10,119 bases of DNA from Sulfurimonas sp. (GCF_023229105.1 NZ_JALNZY010000071.1:1-10119), one strand, 5' to 3'. Positions 1 through 7,230 are shown, counted from the first letter of the stretch. Numbers and translations are program-made. Notes: a model not told the origin generated them from the sequence alone.

Positions 1-952
1 CATCAAGCGTCTCCATGAAATCCTCATCACTCTCGCCAGGAAATGCAACAATTATATCTGTTGAAATACTTACGTCAGGGCAGACGCTTCTTAACTTTTT
101 GACACGATTTAAAAACCACTCTTTTGTATAGCCGCGCTTCATCTCTTTTAGCACTTTGCTAGAGCCGCTTTGAAGCGGCATATGCATTGATTTACATACT
201 TTAGGGTTTTTTGCAAACTCCTCTATAAACTCATCATCCATATGCAAAGGGTGCGGAGAGGTAAAGCGGATTCTCTTTAACTCCTCAATTTCACTAAGAC
301 GACGAAGAAGTTGTGTAAAATTAATCTTCTCATATTCTCCAGAAAAACGGCGTCCATAATTATTTACGTTTTGTCCTAAAAGAAAAAGCTCTTTAGCTCC
401 CGAGTCAACTGCTCTTTGTGCTTCACGTAAAATAAGCTCTGCAGGAATAGATATCTCCTCGCCTCTAGTTTTTGGAACAATACAGTAGGTGCAAGATTTG
501 TCGCATCCAATTGAGATATTTATATAGGCTTTATAAGGGGATGTCCTAAAATCATCAAAAGCAAAGGAACTCTCATCATAGTTTATATCTACTTCAACTG
601 CCCTATCCTTATGTAAAACTTCCGTAATTTTAGAGACGTTTCTAGCCCCAAGAACAAAACTTACATAAGGCGCTCTTTTAATAATCTCTTCGCCTAGGTG
701 TGATGCAGTACAACCGCAGACACCTATCTTCGCGCCCTCTTTTTTCTTTTTGTTGAAGACGCCGAGTTCTGAAAAAAGCTTAGAAACAGGCTTTTCTCTT
801 ACCGAGCAGGTATTTATTAAAATAAGATCTGCACTCTTTAAGTCATCAGTAATCTCATAACCCTCTTTTTCTCTTAGTGCTGCAATCATATGCTCACTAT
901 CACGAGAGTTCATGGCACAACCTAATGTCTCAATAAATAACTTTTTTGACAT
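1..952 (-). CDS. miaB: MiaB, tRNA-2-methylthio-N6-dimethylallyladenosine synthase (3' end outside window)
   Basis: Partial gene: the first 317 codons are visible and the C-terminal part, including the expected TRAM domain, lies beyond the left edge (the family is about 430-440 residues). The protein begins MSKKLFIETLGCAMNSRDSE, typical of the methylthiotransferase N-terminal domain. Cys12, Cys49 and Cys81 fit the three ligands of the auxiliary iron-sulfur cluster, and Cys150, Cys154 and Cys157 (GCDKSCTYC) form the radical-SAM CxxxCxxC motif. Family knowledge: MiaB adds a methylthio group to i6A37 of tRNAs reading UNN codons, using SAM and a sacrificial cluster. GAKELFLLGQNVNNYG and HMPLQSGS are further MiaB-type blocks. 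The ATG lies 9 bases after the stop of the upstream HP0268-family gene with no clear ribosome binding site, so the two are probably co-transcribed and may be translationally coupled. MiaB is favoured over RimO or MtaB by the N-terminus and the phylum's gene order. Confidence 0.95.
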   Translation of the reverse strand, partial: MSKKLFIETLGCAMNSRDSEHMIAALREKEGYEITDDLKSADLILINTCSVREKPVSKLFSELGVFNKKKKEGAKIGVCGCTASHLGEEIIKRAPYVSFVLGARNVSKITEVLHKDRAVEVDINYDESSFAFDDFRTSPYKAYINISIGCDKSCTYCIVPKTRGEEISIPAELILREAQRAVDSGAKELFLLGQNVNNYGRRFSGEYEKINFTQLLRRLSEIEELKRIRFTSPHPLHMDDEFIEEFAKNPKVCKSMHMPLQSGSSKVLKEMKRGYTKEWFLNRVKKLRSVCPDVSISTDIIVAFPGESDEDFMETLD

Positions 953-961
953 TACAAAAAC

Positions 962-1207
962 TTAATTTATAATGTGAACTTGGTACATGTACTCATTATC
1001 AGCAAGTCCGTATTTGACCTCATTCATATAAAAACTTTTACCTTTTGCTTCAAAATAGTCTTGAAGCTCTAATAAATCTTTGTGTGAGTTTTCTCTGTCA
1101 AAATAAAAAATTACACTCTCTTGTTTTTCAAGAGTAGCCTCCATCTTATCTAGTTCAGCCTTTTTAGGCTTTGTTGTAATATCTGTTCTTGCAAATTTTA
1201 AATCCAT
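962..1207 (-). CDS. HP0268-family small nuclease-like protein (81 aa)
   Basis: An 81-residue protein that I recognise as a homologue of Helicobacter pylori HP0268, a small single-domain alpha/beta protein of about 80 residues. Shared features from memory are the central SVIFYFDRENSHKDLLEL block (H. pylori: SIFYF...HKD), the E(A)KGK segment near residue 53, and the C-terminal YQVHII. Published work on HP0268, as I recall it, reports nicking endonuclease and purine-specific ribonuclease activity; whether that carries over here is inference. The ATG is preceded by AAGGAT at 1213-1218 with 5 bases of spacing, which fixes the start. It is the first gene of a two-gene minus-strand unit with miaB, an arrangement also remembered in C. 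jejuni (Cj0459c-Cj0458c) and H. pylori (HP0268-HP0269). No signal peptide or membrane segment is seen, so the protein should be cytoplasmic. Confidence 0.85.
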   Translation of the reverse strand: MDLKFARTDITTKPKKAELDKMEATLEKQESVIFYFDRENSHKDLLELQDYFEAKGKSFYMNEVKYGLADNEYMYQVHIIN

Positions 1208-1243
1208 TATCTATCCTTCTTTTTAAGTGCTATATTTTCTTGC

Positions 1244-1249
1244 ATTATA
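1244..1249 (-). promoter_or_regulatory. Candidate -10 box for the HP0268-family/miaB unit
   Basis: On the minus strand this reads TATAAT, a perfect consensus hexamer, preceded by a T-rich stretch as in Campylobacterota sigma-70 promoters, which usually lack a defined -35 box. The start site would fall near 1237, giving a leader of about 30 bases that contains the AAGGAT ribosome binding site. Confidence 0.6.
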
Positions 1250-1299
1250 GTAAAACTCTACTAAAAATCGTATTAAAGCTATTTTTATGACTATTTTGG

Positions 1300-1305
1300 T
1301 ATAGT
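1300..1305 (+). promoter_or_regulatory. Candidate -10 box for nusA
   Basis: TATAGT (5 of 6 consensus bases) is preceded by ATTTTGG, resembling the T-rich/TTTG element upstream of -10 boxes in this phylum. Transcription would start near 1312 and give a leader of about 70 bases. A weaker alternative is TAAAAT at 1328-1333. Confidence 0.4.
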
Positions 1306-1381
1306 GTCACTCTTCATAAGAAATCCCTAAAATACTTTTAACACTGTTTTTTTATGAGACAATCTTGCACAGGATATAATA

Positions 1382-2512
1382 ATGGAAAAAATTCTAGATA
1401 TAGTTGAAGCAATCGCACATGAAAAAGGTCTTAAACCTGAAAATGTAAAAGAGGCCCTAAAAACAGCATTTATTCAGACCGCTAAAAGGGTAATAAACCA
1501 AAAATTTGCTTTTGAAGCAGTAATAAACAAAGAGACAAAAACTATTGATCTTATTCAAACAATAACGGTCGTGGCAGATAATGATGAAAAACTCAAAGAT
1601 GAAGATTTAGCTCCTGCATATATCTCTATTACCGAAGCAAGAGAGTATGACGATCAAGTAGAACTTGACGATCAGCTTCAAATTCCACATGATTTAGAAG
1701 AGTATGGAAGAACTGCAGCCTCAACGCTTCACCGTGAGATTGAGTACCATGTTCAAAGACTTGTTGAAGATGAAATTTTCAACAAGTATAAAGCTAAAAT
1801 CGCAACGCTAGTAACAGGCAGAGTAACTAGGGTAGATAAAAATAATGCAACCTATATAGATATCGATGAAGTTCGTGCTGTTTTACCGATGAAAAGTCGT
1901 ATAAAAGGGGAAGTTTTTAAAGTCGGAGACCATTTAAAAGCCGTTGTTCGCCGTGTAAATATGGATAAAGAAAACGGTATTCAAATTGAGCTCTCACGTA
2001 CCTCTCCAAAATTTTTAGAGGAGCTTTTAGCTCTTGAGGTTCCTGAGATTGCAGATGGAACTGTAGTTATAGAAAGAAGTGCTCGCATCCCAGGGGAAAG
2101 AGCCAAAATAGCACTTATTAGTATGCATCCGCAAGTTGATGCTGTGGGTGCAACGGTCGGAGTCAAAGGGGTTCGTATCAATGCAGTGAGCAAAGAGCTT
2201 ATCGGTGAAAATATAGATTGTATTGAATATTCTAGCATCCCTGAACTTTTTATATCAAGAATTATGAGTCCTGCAATTATCTCTAGTGTTGAGATTATAA
2301 AAGATGAAAATGGCGAAGCCAATAAAGCTATAGTAACGCTCAACTCTGATCAAAAATCAAAAGCAATAGGTAAAAGTGGTATAAATATCCGTTTGGCATC
2401 TATGCTTAGCGGTTTAAATATTGAACTACTTGAGAGCGATAAGCCTAGCCAAAACGGTGAAATAAGCGAGCAAAAAGAGGGTGTTGATGCTCTTAAGGCA
2501 CTCTTTAGCTAA
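1382..2512 (+). CDS. nusA: NusA, transcription termination/antitermination factor
   Basis: A 376-residue cytoplasmic RNA-polymerase-binding protein that modulates pausing, termination and antitermination. Domains in order: N-terminal polymerase-binding domain (about 1-125), with the conserved opening pattern of an Ile/Val-rich helix followed by EALKTAF; S1 domain (about 140-200, VTGRVTRVDKNNATYIDI); the RTSPKFLEELLALEVPEI linker typical of NusA (206-223); KH1 (about 225-285, GVKG at 260-263); and KH2 (about 290-350, GKSG at 330-333). The E. coli protein (495 residues) has two extra C-terminal acidic repeats. They are absent here, and only a short tail follows KH2, as in many non-enteric bacteria. 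The ATG has AGGAT at 1371-1375 with a 6-base spacer. The gene stands alone: rimP and infB, its partners in many bacteria, are not beside it, which matches my memory of C. jejuni, where nusA is also divergent from the miaB pair. Confidence 0.96.
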   Translation: MEKILDIVEAIAHEKGLKPENVKEALKTAFIQTAKRVINQKFAFEAVINKETKTIDLIQTITVVADNDEKLKDEDLAPAYISITEAREYDDQVELDDQLQIPHDLEEYGRTAASTLHREIEYHVQRLVEDEIFNKYKAKIATLVTGRVTRVDKNNATYIDIDEVRAVLPMKSRIKGEVFKVGDHLKAVVRRVNMDKENGIQIELSRTSPKFLEELLALEVPEIADGTVVIERSARIPGERAKIALISMHPQVDAVGATVGVKGVRINAVSKELIGENIDCIEYSSIPELFISRIMSPAIISSVEIIKDENGEANKAIVTLNSDQKSKAIGKSGINIRLASMLSGLNIELLESDKPSQNGEISEQKEGVDALKALFS

Positions 2513-2524
2513 TATTATGCCCTA

Positions 2525-2544
2525 TAATGAGCAAAATCTCATTA
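2525..2544 (+). terminator. Small hairpin between convergent nusA and the permease gene
   Basis: A perfect 7-bp inverted repeat, TAATGAG / CTCATTA, with a 6-base loop lies 12 bases after the nusA stop and is followed on the plus strand by GTTATTTTA. The stem is AT-rich and the T-tract is interrupted, so it is a weak intrinsic terminator candidate for nusA. In the minus direction no T-tract follows, but the stem is symmetric and could partly serve the convergent permease transcript. Confidence 0.45.
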
Positions 2545-2550
2545 GTTATT

Positions 2551-3510
2551 TTACTCTCTCATCATATATGGATTTAATTTCAAAAGAATTAAATCCGCTA
2601 TCATATTTCCAAGCAGCGTTAAAAATGCAGTTATCATTAAAGTTCCCATGATTATCGGATAGTCACGACTTAGTGCACTCATATAAAAAAGCTGCCCCAT
2701 TCCCTCTATCCCAAAAATTGACTCAAGTATAACACTTCCTCCTATAAGCCCGGGTAGCGATAATCCTAAAAGAGTAACAATCGGCGGAAGCAGATTTGGA
2801 AGTATATAGTATCTAAAGAGCTCTTTTTTGCTCAAACCGCGAGAAAGTGCAAAGTAGTAATAATCACTCTTTAGTATCTCTAAAGTCAAGGAACGTATAT
2901 AGATTATCATGCTGCCAAGCCCTACAAATATCATAACTCCAACCGGCAATGCCAGATGCCATGCCATGTCAAGATAGTAGGCAAATCCCTCTTTTGGTTC
3001 TACCGAATGCAAGCCGGAAATAGGAAATATTCCTAATGTCAAGGAGAATAAAATGATAAAAAGAAGTGCCAAATAAAAAGAGGGCATGGAAAAAGAAATA
3101 AGAGAAATTTGGCGAATCAGGTAGTCGCTCTTTTTTTCATATCCAAGTGCCGCCTTTATACCCAAATACAAAGAGATAACAAACACTGCAATAAGTGCCG
3201 TTATATTCATAATGAGTGTTACTGGAAGCCGCTTTAGTATCTCAGTGCTTACATCTTGACCGCTCACAAAAGAGATACCGAAATTTAGACTAAATATATT
3301 TATAACCCAATCAGCGTACTGCTCAAAGAGCGGTTTATCAAGTCCATATACCGCTTTAAGTGCGGCTATTGCTTCCTCTGTCATGTTTGGATTTAGCTCG
3401 CCGGCTGCAAAAAAACTATTTGGTGCCCCGTGGATTGCCAAAAAAGAGATAATGGAGATTAAAATTAACATAAAGAGTATGTAAAATATTTTTTTTATTA
3501 GCTTATTCAT
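2551..3510 (-). CDS. DppB/OppB-type ABC transporter permease (peptide/nickel family)
   Basis: A 319-residue inner-membrane permease of the binding-protein-dependent dipeptide/oligopeptide/nickel class. Hydrophobic segments lie at about 7-27, 97-121, 133-162, 184-206, 235-262 and 284-309, giving six membrane spans. The region between spans 1 and 2 contains the family block YGLDKPLFEQYADW and LNFGIS. The EAA-type loop that contacts the ATPase is at about 220-239 (FALSRGLSKKELFRYYILPN). The C-terminal GGSVILESIF, SRDYPIIMG and LNPYMMRE blocks are also typical of DppB. The substrate cannot be told from sequence. No second permease, ATPase or solute-binding protein is adjacent: downstream is convergent nusA and upstream a porin-like gene, so it looks like an orphan component. 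The start is the only ATG giving the usual N-terminus; it has no Shine-Dalgarno sequence and lies 7 bases from a TATAAT, suggesting a leaderless transcript. Confidence 0.88.
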   Translation of the reverse strand: MNKLIKKIFYILFMLILISIISFLAIHGAPNSFFAAGELNPNMTEEAIAALKAVYGLDKPLFEQYADWVINIFSLNFGISFVSGQDVSTEILKRLPVTLIMNITALIAVFVISLYLGIKAALGYEKKSDYLIRQISLISFSMPSFYLALLFIILFSLTLGIFPISGLHSVEPKEGFAYYLDMAWHLALPVGVMIFVGLGSMIIYIRSLTLEILKSDYYYFALSRGLSKKELFRYYILPNLLPPIVTLLGLSLPGLIGGSVILESIFGIEGMGQLFYMSALSRDYPIIMGTLMITAFLTLLGNMIADLILLKLNPYMMRE

Positions 3511-3517
3511 TGTAAAA

Positions 3518-3523
3518 ATTATA
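3518..3523 (-). promoter_or_regulatory. Candidate -10 box abutting the permease start codon
   Basis: A perfect TATAAT on the minus strand is preceded by the T-rich TTTTAACTTTTTAAGA. Only 7 bases separate the hexamer from the ATG at 3510, so transcription would begin within a base or two of the start codon. Confidence 0.5.
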
Positions 3524-3672
3524 TCTTAAAAAGTTAAAATCAATATCCGCTAGATACTTCAGATGCAGATAAAAAAGTTCAGCATCAACAATTAAAAGAG
3601 GTAAAATAAAGCAGATTTCAAAATAATCATACTCCACACAGGGAATATGAACGAACCTTCCGGCTTTTTGGA

Positions 3673-4335
3673 TTAAAAACTAAAGCTTATCGTAGCGACT
3701 ACATTCTCTTCATCAGAACTAGAATCAGTGTCATGATTAAAATCAATATACGCGACACTTAAATCAAATTTCTCAAATGATTTATTTAGTCTTACCAAAT
3801 AGTTAGTGCCTATGTTGTCATAGTCGCCGTAACTAGCTGCAAGCCCTATATCATACGGCAATTTGACTGAAGCACCGACTTCCCAATAATCCTCAGGGTC
3901 TAGGTCATCAGTCTCAATACCTAAGCTATATTTTGCGCTAAGACCAAACTTTTCCCACTCTTTACTTAATCCAAAATATGCCTCTGCAAAGTTATACTCA
4001 TCTGACATATTTGGATAAATGTACTGTATTACTCCAATATCAAAACCGACTCCTTCGAGTTCGCTTGCGTATCCTGCATAAATATCTGCTTCCAAAGAAT
4101 TTTTATCATCTGAAAAATCCACATTTGATCCCCAGACGCCAGCATATAAATCTTTATAATCTAAATCAACTCCGCCTTGTACTGCTGCAGAGTTATGGCT
4201 TTGAGTCATTCCTCTCCATACATAGTTGCTTGTAATTGACATGTTTGCACTTATACTGATATCAGAACTCTTTTCTTCTGCAAATGCCATGGTTGCGATA
4301 AGAGCTAACGATAAACTAAGTTTTATTGATTTCAT
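3673..4335 (-). CDS. TorF-family putative porin (TIGR02001/Gcw_chp type), outer-membrane beta-barrel
   Basis: A 220-residue secreted protein. Residues 1-19 form a classical signal peptide (MKSIKLSLSLALIATMAFA, with cleavage expected after AFA). The mature start, ISISANMSITSNYVWRGMTQ, followed by AAVQGGVDLDY and LYAGVWGSNVDF, is characteristic of the TIGR02001/Gcw_chp family. Members are predicted outer-membrane beta-barrels, some named TorF and thought to form small channels. Alternating amphipathic strands and the C-terminal aromatic ending (ATISFSF) fit insertion by the BAM machinery. Substrate and physiological role are unknown. The ATG is preceded by AAGGAG at 4341-4346 with a 5-base spacer, a strong ribosome binding site. 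It lies 133 bases downstream of fabI in the same direction but is separated from it by a hairpin, so it is probably transcribed on its own. Confidence 0.85.
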   Translation of the reverse strand: MKSIKLSLSLALIATMAFAEEKSSDISISANMSITSNYVWRGMTQSHNSAAVQGGVDLDYKDLYAGVWGSNVDFSDDKNSLEADIYAGYASELEGVGFDIGVIQYIYPNMSDEYNFAEAYFGLSKEWEKFGLSAKYSLGIETDDLDPEDYWEVGASVKLPYDIGLAASYGDYDNIGTNYLVRLNKSFEKFDLSVAYIDFNHDTDSSSDEENVVATISFSF

Positions 4336-4360
4336 TTTATCTCCTTTTTGTGATGAAGAA

Positions 4361-4366
4361 ATTATG
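4361..4366 (-). promoter_or_regulatory. Weak candidate -10 box for the TorF-family porin
   Basis: CATAAT on the minus strand (5 of 6 bases) lies 25 bases upstream of the start codon and would leave a leader of about 20 bases carrying the AAGGAG. TACAAT at 4383-4388, preceded by TTATCTTT, is an equally plausible alternative. The neighbouring hairpin after fabI makes a separate promoter in this interval likely, but which hexamer is used cannot be decided. Confidence 0.3.
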
Positions 4367-4428
4367 ACATATGAATTTTATTATTGTAAAAGATAACTGA
4401 TTAAAAATAGAGCAGTAAGAAAATGTGC

Positions 4429-4457
4429 GGCTCAACTCCGGCTAAAAGAGTCAAGCC
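4429..4457 (-). terminator. Hairpin terminator of the gap-pgk-tpiA-fabI operon
   Basis: Twelve bases past the fabI stop, the minus-strand RNA can form a 10-bp stem (GGCUUGACUC with GAGUUGAGCC, including two G-U pairs) and a 9-base loop, followed by a short U-containing stretch (ACAUUUUCUU). On the plus strand the two wobble pairs become C/A mismatches, so the stem is complete only in the minus-strand transcript, which supports its assignment to fabI. The U-tract is not immediate, so efficiency may be moderate. Confidence 0.6.
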
Positions 4458-4468
4458 ATATATAGATA

Positions 4469-5293
4469 CTATTTTTTAGCTAAATCCCAAGCAAGAACAG
4501 TTTTGCCCTCCGAGGTTGTCTCAGCTGCTGCCATGCCCATGATATTATATCCTGCATCCACATAGTGAACTTCCCCCGTAACACCAGAAGCCAAGTCACT
4601 CAGAAGATACATCGCAGAGTTGCCGACCTGCTCTGTTGTTACATTCCTCTTAAGCGGAGAGTTTATCTCATTCCAATTAAGAATCTGTTTGAAGTCACCT
4701 ATCCCGGCTGCCGCCAAAGTTCTAATTGGTCCAGCAGAAATGGCGTTGACTCTTTGACCTTTTCTTCCAAGCTCAACTGCCATATATCTAACGGTAGATT
4801 CAAGTGCTGCCTTTGCTACACCCATAACATTATAGTTTACTATATATTTTGGTCCGCCTAAATACGATAGGGTAAGGATTGAAGCATTATCGCTTAAGAC
4901 ACTCTCTAAACAATTTGTCAAATCTATCAAGGAGTAAACAGAAATATCCATAGCGATTTGAAATGCCTGTTTTGTAGTTTTCATAAATGGCTGGCTAAGG
5001 GCTTCTTTTGGTGCAAATGCAACAGAGTGAACAAGGAAATCTATCTTGCCGAAGTCCTTCTCTATTAATGAAGCAATATTTGACATATGCTCCTCATTAG
5101 AGACATCTAATTCGTACACTTTATCGCTGCCAAATGATGCAGCTAAAGGCTCAACTCTTTTTTTCAATGCATCGTTTAAGTATGTAAATGCTAACTCCGC
5201 CCCCTGCTCATGGCACGACTTTGCTATCCCATATGCTATTGACTTATCGTTTGCTAAACCTACTATTAAACCTCTTTTACCCTTCATTACCAT
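4469..5293 (-). CDS. fabI: FabI, enoyl-[acyl-carrier-protein] reductase (NADH)
   Basis: A 274-residue cytoplasmic short-chain dehydrogenase that carries out the last reduction of each fatty-acid elongation cycle (trans-2-enoyl-ACP to acyl-ACP with NADH). The Rossmann start is GLIVGLANDKSIAYGIA, the FabI form of the glycine-rich motif. The catalytic block LSYLGGPKYIVNYNVMGVAKAALE gives Tyr144, Tyr154 and Lys161, matching Tyr146/Tyr156/Lys163 of E. coli. NAISAGPIRTLAAAGI (about 183-198) is the substrate-binding loop that classical FabI inhibitors such as triclosan contact. The ATG at 5291-5293 is chosen over the in-frame ATG two codons later because AGGAG (5302-5306) sits 8 bases upstream of it. 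It is the last gene of the gap-pgk-tpiA-fabI operon, 19 bases after tpiA, and is followed by a hairpin. Confidence 0.96.
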   Translation of the reverse strand: MVMKGKRGLIVGLANDKSIAYGIAKSCHEQGAELAFTYLNDALKKRVEPLAASFGSDKVYELDVSNEEHMSNIASLIEKDFGKIDFLVHSVAFAPKEALSQPFMKTTKQAFQIAMDISVYSLIDLTNCLESVLSDNASILTLSYLGGPKYIVNYNVMGVAKAALESTVRYMAVELGRKGQRVNAISAGPIRTLAAAGIGDFKQILNWNEINSPLKRNVTTEQVGNSAMYLLSDLASGVTGEVHYVDAGYNIMGMAAAETTSEGKTVLAWDLAKK

Positions 5294-5301
5294 TATACTT
5301 T

Positions 5302-5306
5302 CTCCT
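5302..5306 (-). promoter_or_regulatory. Ribosome binding site of fabI
   Basis: AGGAG on the minus strand, 8 bases before the ATG at 5293, selects that start rather than the ATG two codons further in (14-base spacing). Confidence 0.7.
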
Positions 5307-5312
5307 ATAATT

Positions 5313-6020
5313 TTATTTATTTAATTCCTGTGCATACTCGCACATTGTACAAAAATGTTCTGCATAGAGTGCGGCACCACCTACTAAAATGCCATCAACG
5401 CCATCAAGAGCCAAAACTTCCTTAGCATTTGTAACTTTAACGCTTCCTCCGTAAAGTATAGGAGCTAAAGATTTTTTCTTTAACTCTGCATGTATGGCTA
5501 CAATATCTTCTGAAGTCGGGGTAAGTCCCGTTCCTATCGCCCAAACTGGTTCGTAAGCTATTATAAGATTTTCGTATGTCACGTCTATTCCCTCATACTG
5601 CTTAGAAATATACTCCATCATTGTTTCAAAACCAGCTTCTCTTATCTCTAGCGGTTCCCCGACACAGTAAATAATCTTAAAACCTAGCTCCTTATAAAAA
5701 TTGAACTTTTTTATAAGTTCCTCTTGCGTTTCACCTAGAAGATGTCTTCTCTCGCTATGACCTATAAGAATAGTTTTTATGCCAAACTCTTCTAACTGCT
5801 CATAGCCGATTTCGCCTGTAAATGCGCCGTTGATTGTGGGATAGGCGTTTTGAGCACCAACTACTACTGCTCCCGTATGTGAAGTTAAACTTGAAGTTGC
5901 AGGAAAAACGAAAACTTCACTGGTAATGCTATTTTTTCTTACATAACTCTCCACTTCACTTATATATTTGGCAGTTTTTTCTCTTGTAAGATTTGTTTTT
6001 AAATTTGCTGCAATAATCAT
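5313..6020 (-). CDS. tpiA: Triosephosphate isomerase
   Basis: A 235-residue TIM-barrel enzyme interconverting dihydroxyacetone phosphate and glyceraldehyde 3-phosphate in the cytoplasm. Catalytic residues are visible: Asn6 and Lys8 (NLKTN), His88 (IGHSERR) and Glu157 (AYEPVWAIGTG, which also starts loop 6). The phosphate-binding GGSV (about 191-194) and VGGAAL near the C-terminus are intact. It is about 15 residues shorter than the usual 250. From memory, Campylobacter and Helicobacter enzymes are similarly short (about 223-234), so this is lineage-typical and not a truncation. The ATG is 3 bases after the pgk stop, with a GAGGG-type ribosome binding site inside the last codons of pgk, indicating translational coupling. 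In a chemolithoautotrophic relative this enzyme would work mainly in the gluconeogenic direction; that is inference. Confidence 0.96.
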   Translation of the reverse strand: MIIAANLKTNLTREKTAKYISEVESYVRKNSITSEVFVFPATSSLTSHTGAVVVGAQNAYPTINGAFTGEIGYEQLEEFGIKTILIGHSERRHLLGETQEELIKKFNFYKELGFKIIYCVGEPLEIREAGFETMMEYISKQYEGIDVTYENLIIAYEPVWAIGTGLTPTSEDIVAIHAELKKKSLAPILYGGSVKVTNAKEVLALDGVDGILVGGAALYAEHFCTMCEYAQELNK

Positions 6021-6023
6021 ATT

Positions 6024-7223
6024 TTAACCCTCTTGAATAACCAAAGATGCTACTCCTGGTAAAACTTTGCCCTCTAAGAGCTCCAAAGAAGCGCCGCCGC
6101 CTGTCGAGATAAAGGTAATCTCATCATCCACGCCTATTCTTTGAACCAAATCCGCCGTATCGCCGCCGCCTACAACAGTTGTAGCATAGCTGTCGGCAAC
6201 ATAGTGTGCTATCTCGTTTGAGCCTCTGGCAAATTTATCCATCTCATAAACACCCATGGGACCGTTCCATAAAACAGTCTGAACATCACTTAAAACTTCT
6301 TTGTAAAGTCTAACTGTTGCAGGTCCTATATCAAGACCCATCCATCCACGTGGAATCTCCTGAACCGATGTTATTTTTATGGCAGAATCCTCTGCAAACC
6401 TTTCCGCTGCAACAACATCAACCGGAAGATAAAATTTAACACCTAGTTTTTTTGCCTCTTCCATGATATATCCCGCATCTTCAAGCAGATCATCTTCAAC
6501 AAGTGAATCGCCGATATCATGTCCTAACTTTTTTAAAAACGTAAATGCCATTCCCCCGCCGATTAAAACTTTATCAATTCTAGGCAGAAGATTTATAAGC
6601 GCTTCAAGCTTGCCTGAGACTTTTGAACCGCCTACTATAGCAGCAAAAGGTCGAACAGGATTTTGTATCAACTTGTCAAAAAATTGTATCTCTTTTTGAA
6701 GTAAAAACCCTGCGGCTTTATGTTCAGAATCAAAAAAATGAGTTATCCCCTCAACAGACGAATGCGCACGATGGCTGACTCCAAATGCATCATTTATATA
6801 AAAATCCACCATTGAAGCCAATTTTCTAGATAATTCTACGTCATTTTTTGTCTCCCCCGCTTCATAACGAAGGTTTTCCAAGAGTAAAACTTCTCCTGAT
6901 TTTAACTCTGATGCTCTTAGCATTGCATCTTCGCCGACTACATCTTTTGCTATGGTAACTTCTCTTTTTAGAAGATGCTGAATTCTTCTAGCAATCGGAA
7001 TCAGCGAATATTTTTCAACCACCTGACCGTCTGGACGTCCAAGGTGAGAGCCTAATACAACTGCACAATCTTGATCGAGGCAGTAGTTTATAGTAGCAAG
7101 TGCAGAGCGGATACGACGATCATCAGATATATTTCCAAACTCATCCATGGGTACGTTAAAATCACACCTGATAAAAACTTTTTTACCGGCAAGGTCTAAA
7201 TTTTTAATATTTAAAAGTTCCAT
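6024..7223 (-). CDS. pgk: Phosphoglycerate kinase
   Basis: A 399-residue cytoplasmic kinase transferring phosphate between 1,3-bisphosphoglycerate and ADP, of normal family length. The N-terminal domain carries the signature VFIRCDFNVPMDEFGNISDD (about 16-35), the phosphoglycerate-binding SHLGRPDG (59-66) and the His-rich AFGVSHRAHSS. The C-terminal nucleotide domain has GGSKVSGK, WNGPMGVYEMDKFA and VVGGGDTADLV, all intact. The ATG lies 7 bases downstream of the gap stop codon, and a TAGG overlapping that stop serves as a weak ribosome binding site, so translation is probably coupled to gap. It is the second gene of the gap-pgk-tpiA-fabI operon and acts on the step next to GAPDH. No frameshift or unusual composition is seen. 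Confidence 0.97.
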   Translation of the reverse strand: MELLNIKNLDLAGKKVFIRCDFNVPMDEFGNISDDRRIRSALATINYCLDQDCAVVLGSHLGRPDGQVVEKYSLIPIARRIQHLLKREVTIAKDVVGEDAMLRASELKSGEVLLLENLRYEAGETKNDVELSRKLASMVDFYINDAFGVSHRAHSSVEGITHFFDSEHKAAGFLLQKEIQFFDKLIQNPVRPFAAIVGGSKVSGKLEALINLLPRIDKVLIGGGMAFTFLKKLGHDIGDSLVEDDLLEDAGYIMEEAKKLGVKFYLPVDVVAAERFAEDSAIKITSVQEIPRGWMGLDIGPATVRLYKEVLSDVQTVLWNGPMGVYEMDKFARGSNEIAHYVADSYATTVVGGGDTADLVQRIGVDDEITFISTGGGASLELLEGKVLPGVASLVIQEG

Positions 7224-7230
7224 ATTTTGC

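Noticed and set aside
1375..1380. TATAAT just upstream of the nusA start as a promoter
   Set aside because: It is one base from the ATG, so transcription would begin inside the coding sequence; it overlaps the ribosome binding site and is explained as AT-rich leader.
1981..2343. 120-codon open frame on the minus strand inside nusA
   Set aside because: It is fully contained in the S1-KH coding region of nusA, has low-complexity Ser/Ile-rich composition, no ribosome binding site and no family resemblance; an antisense shadow.
3639..3668. Possible terminator after the TorF-family gene (GGAA...TTCC near a CCGGCTTTTT stretch)
   Set aside because: The stem is only about 4 bp with a large loop, and in the relevant minus-strand direction the T-rich tract is on the wrong side.
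3505..3681. Open minus-strand frame of about 57 codons ending at a TAA within the start of the permease gene (containing PLLIVDAELFYLHLKYLADI)
   Set aside because: It has no ATG, only an internal GTG without a ribosome binding site, and I recognise no family. It lies in an AT-rich intergenic stretch and overlaps the permease start; chance openness or an old gene remnant is more likely than a gene.
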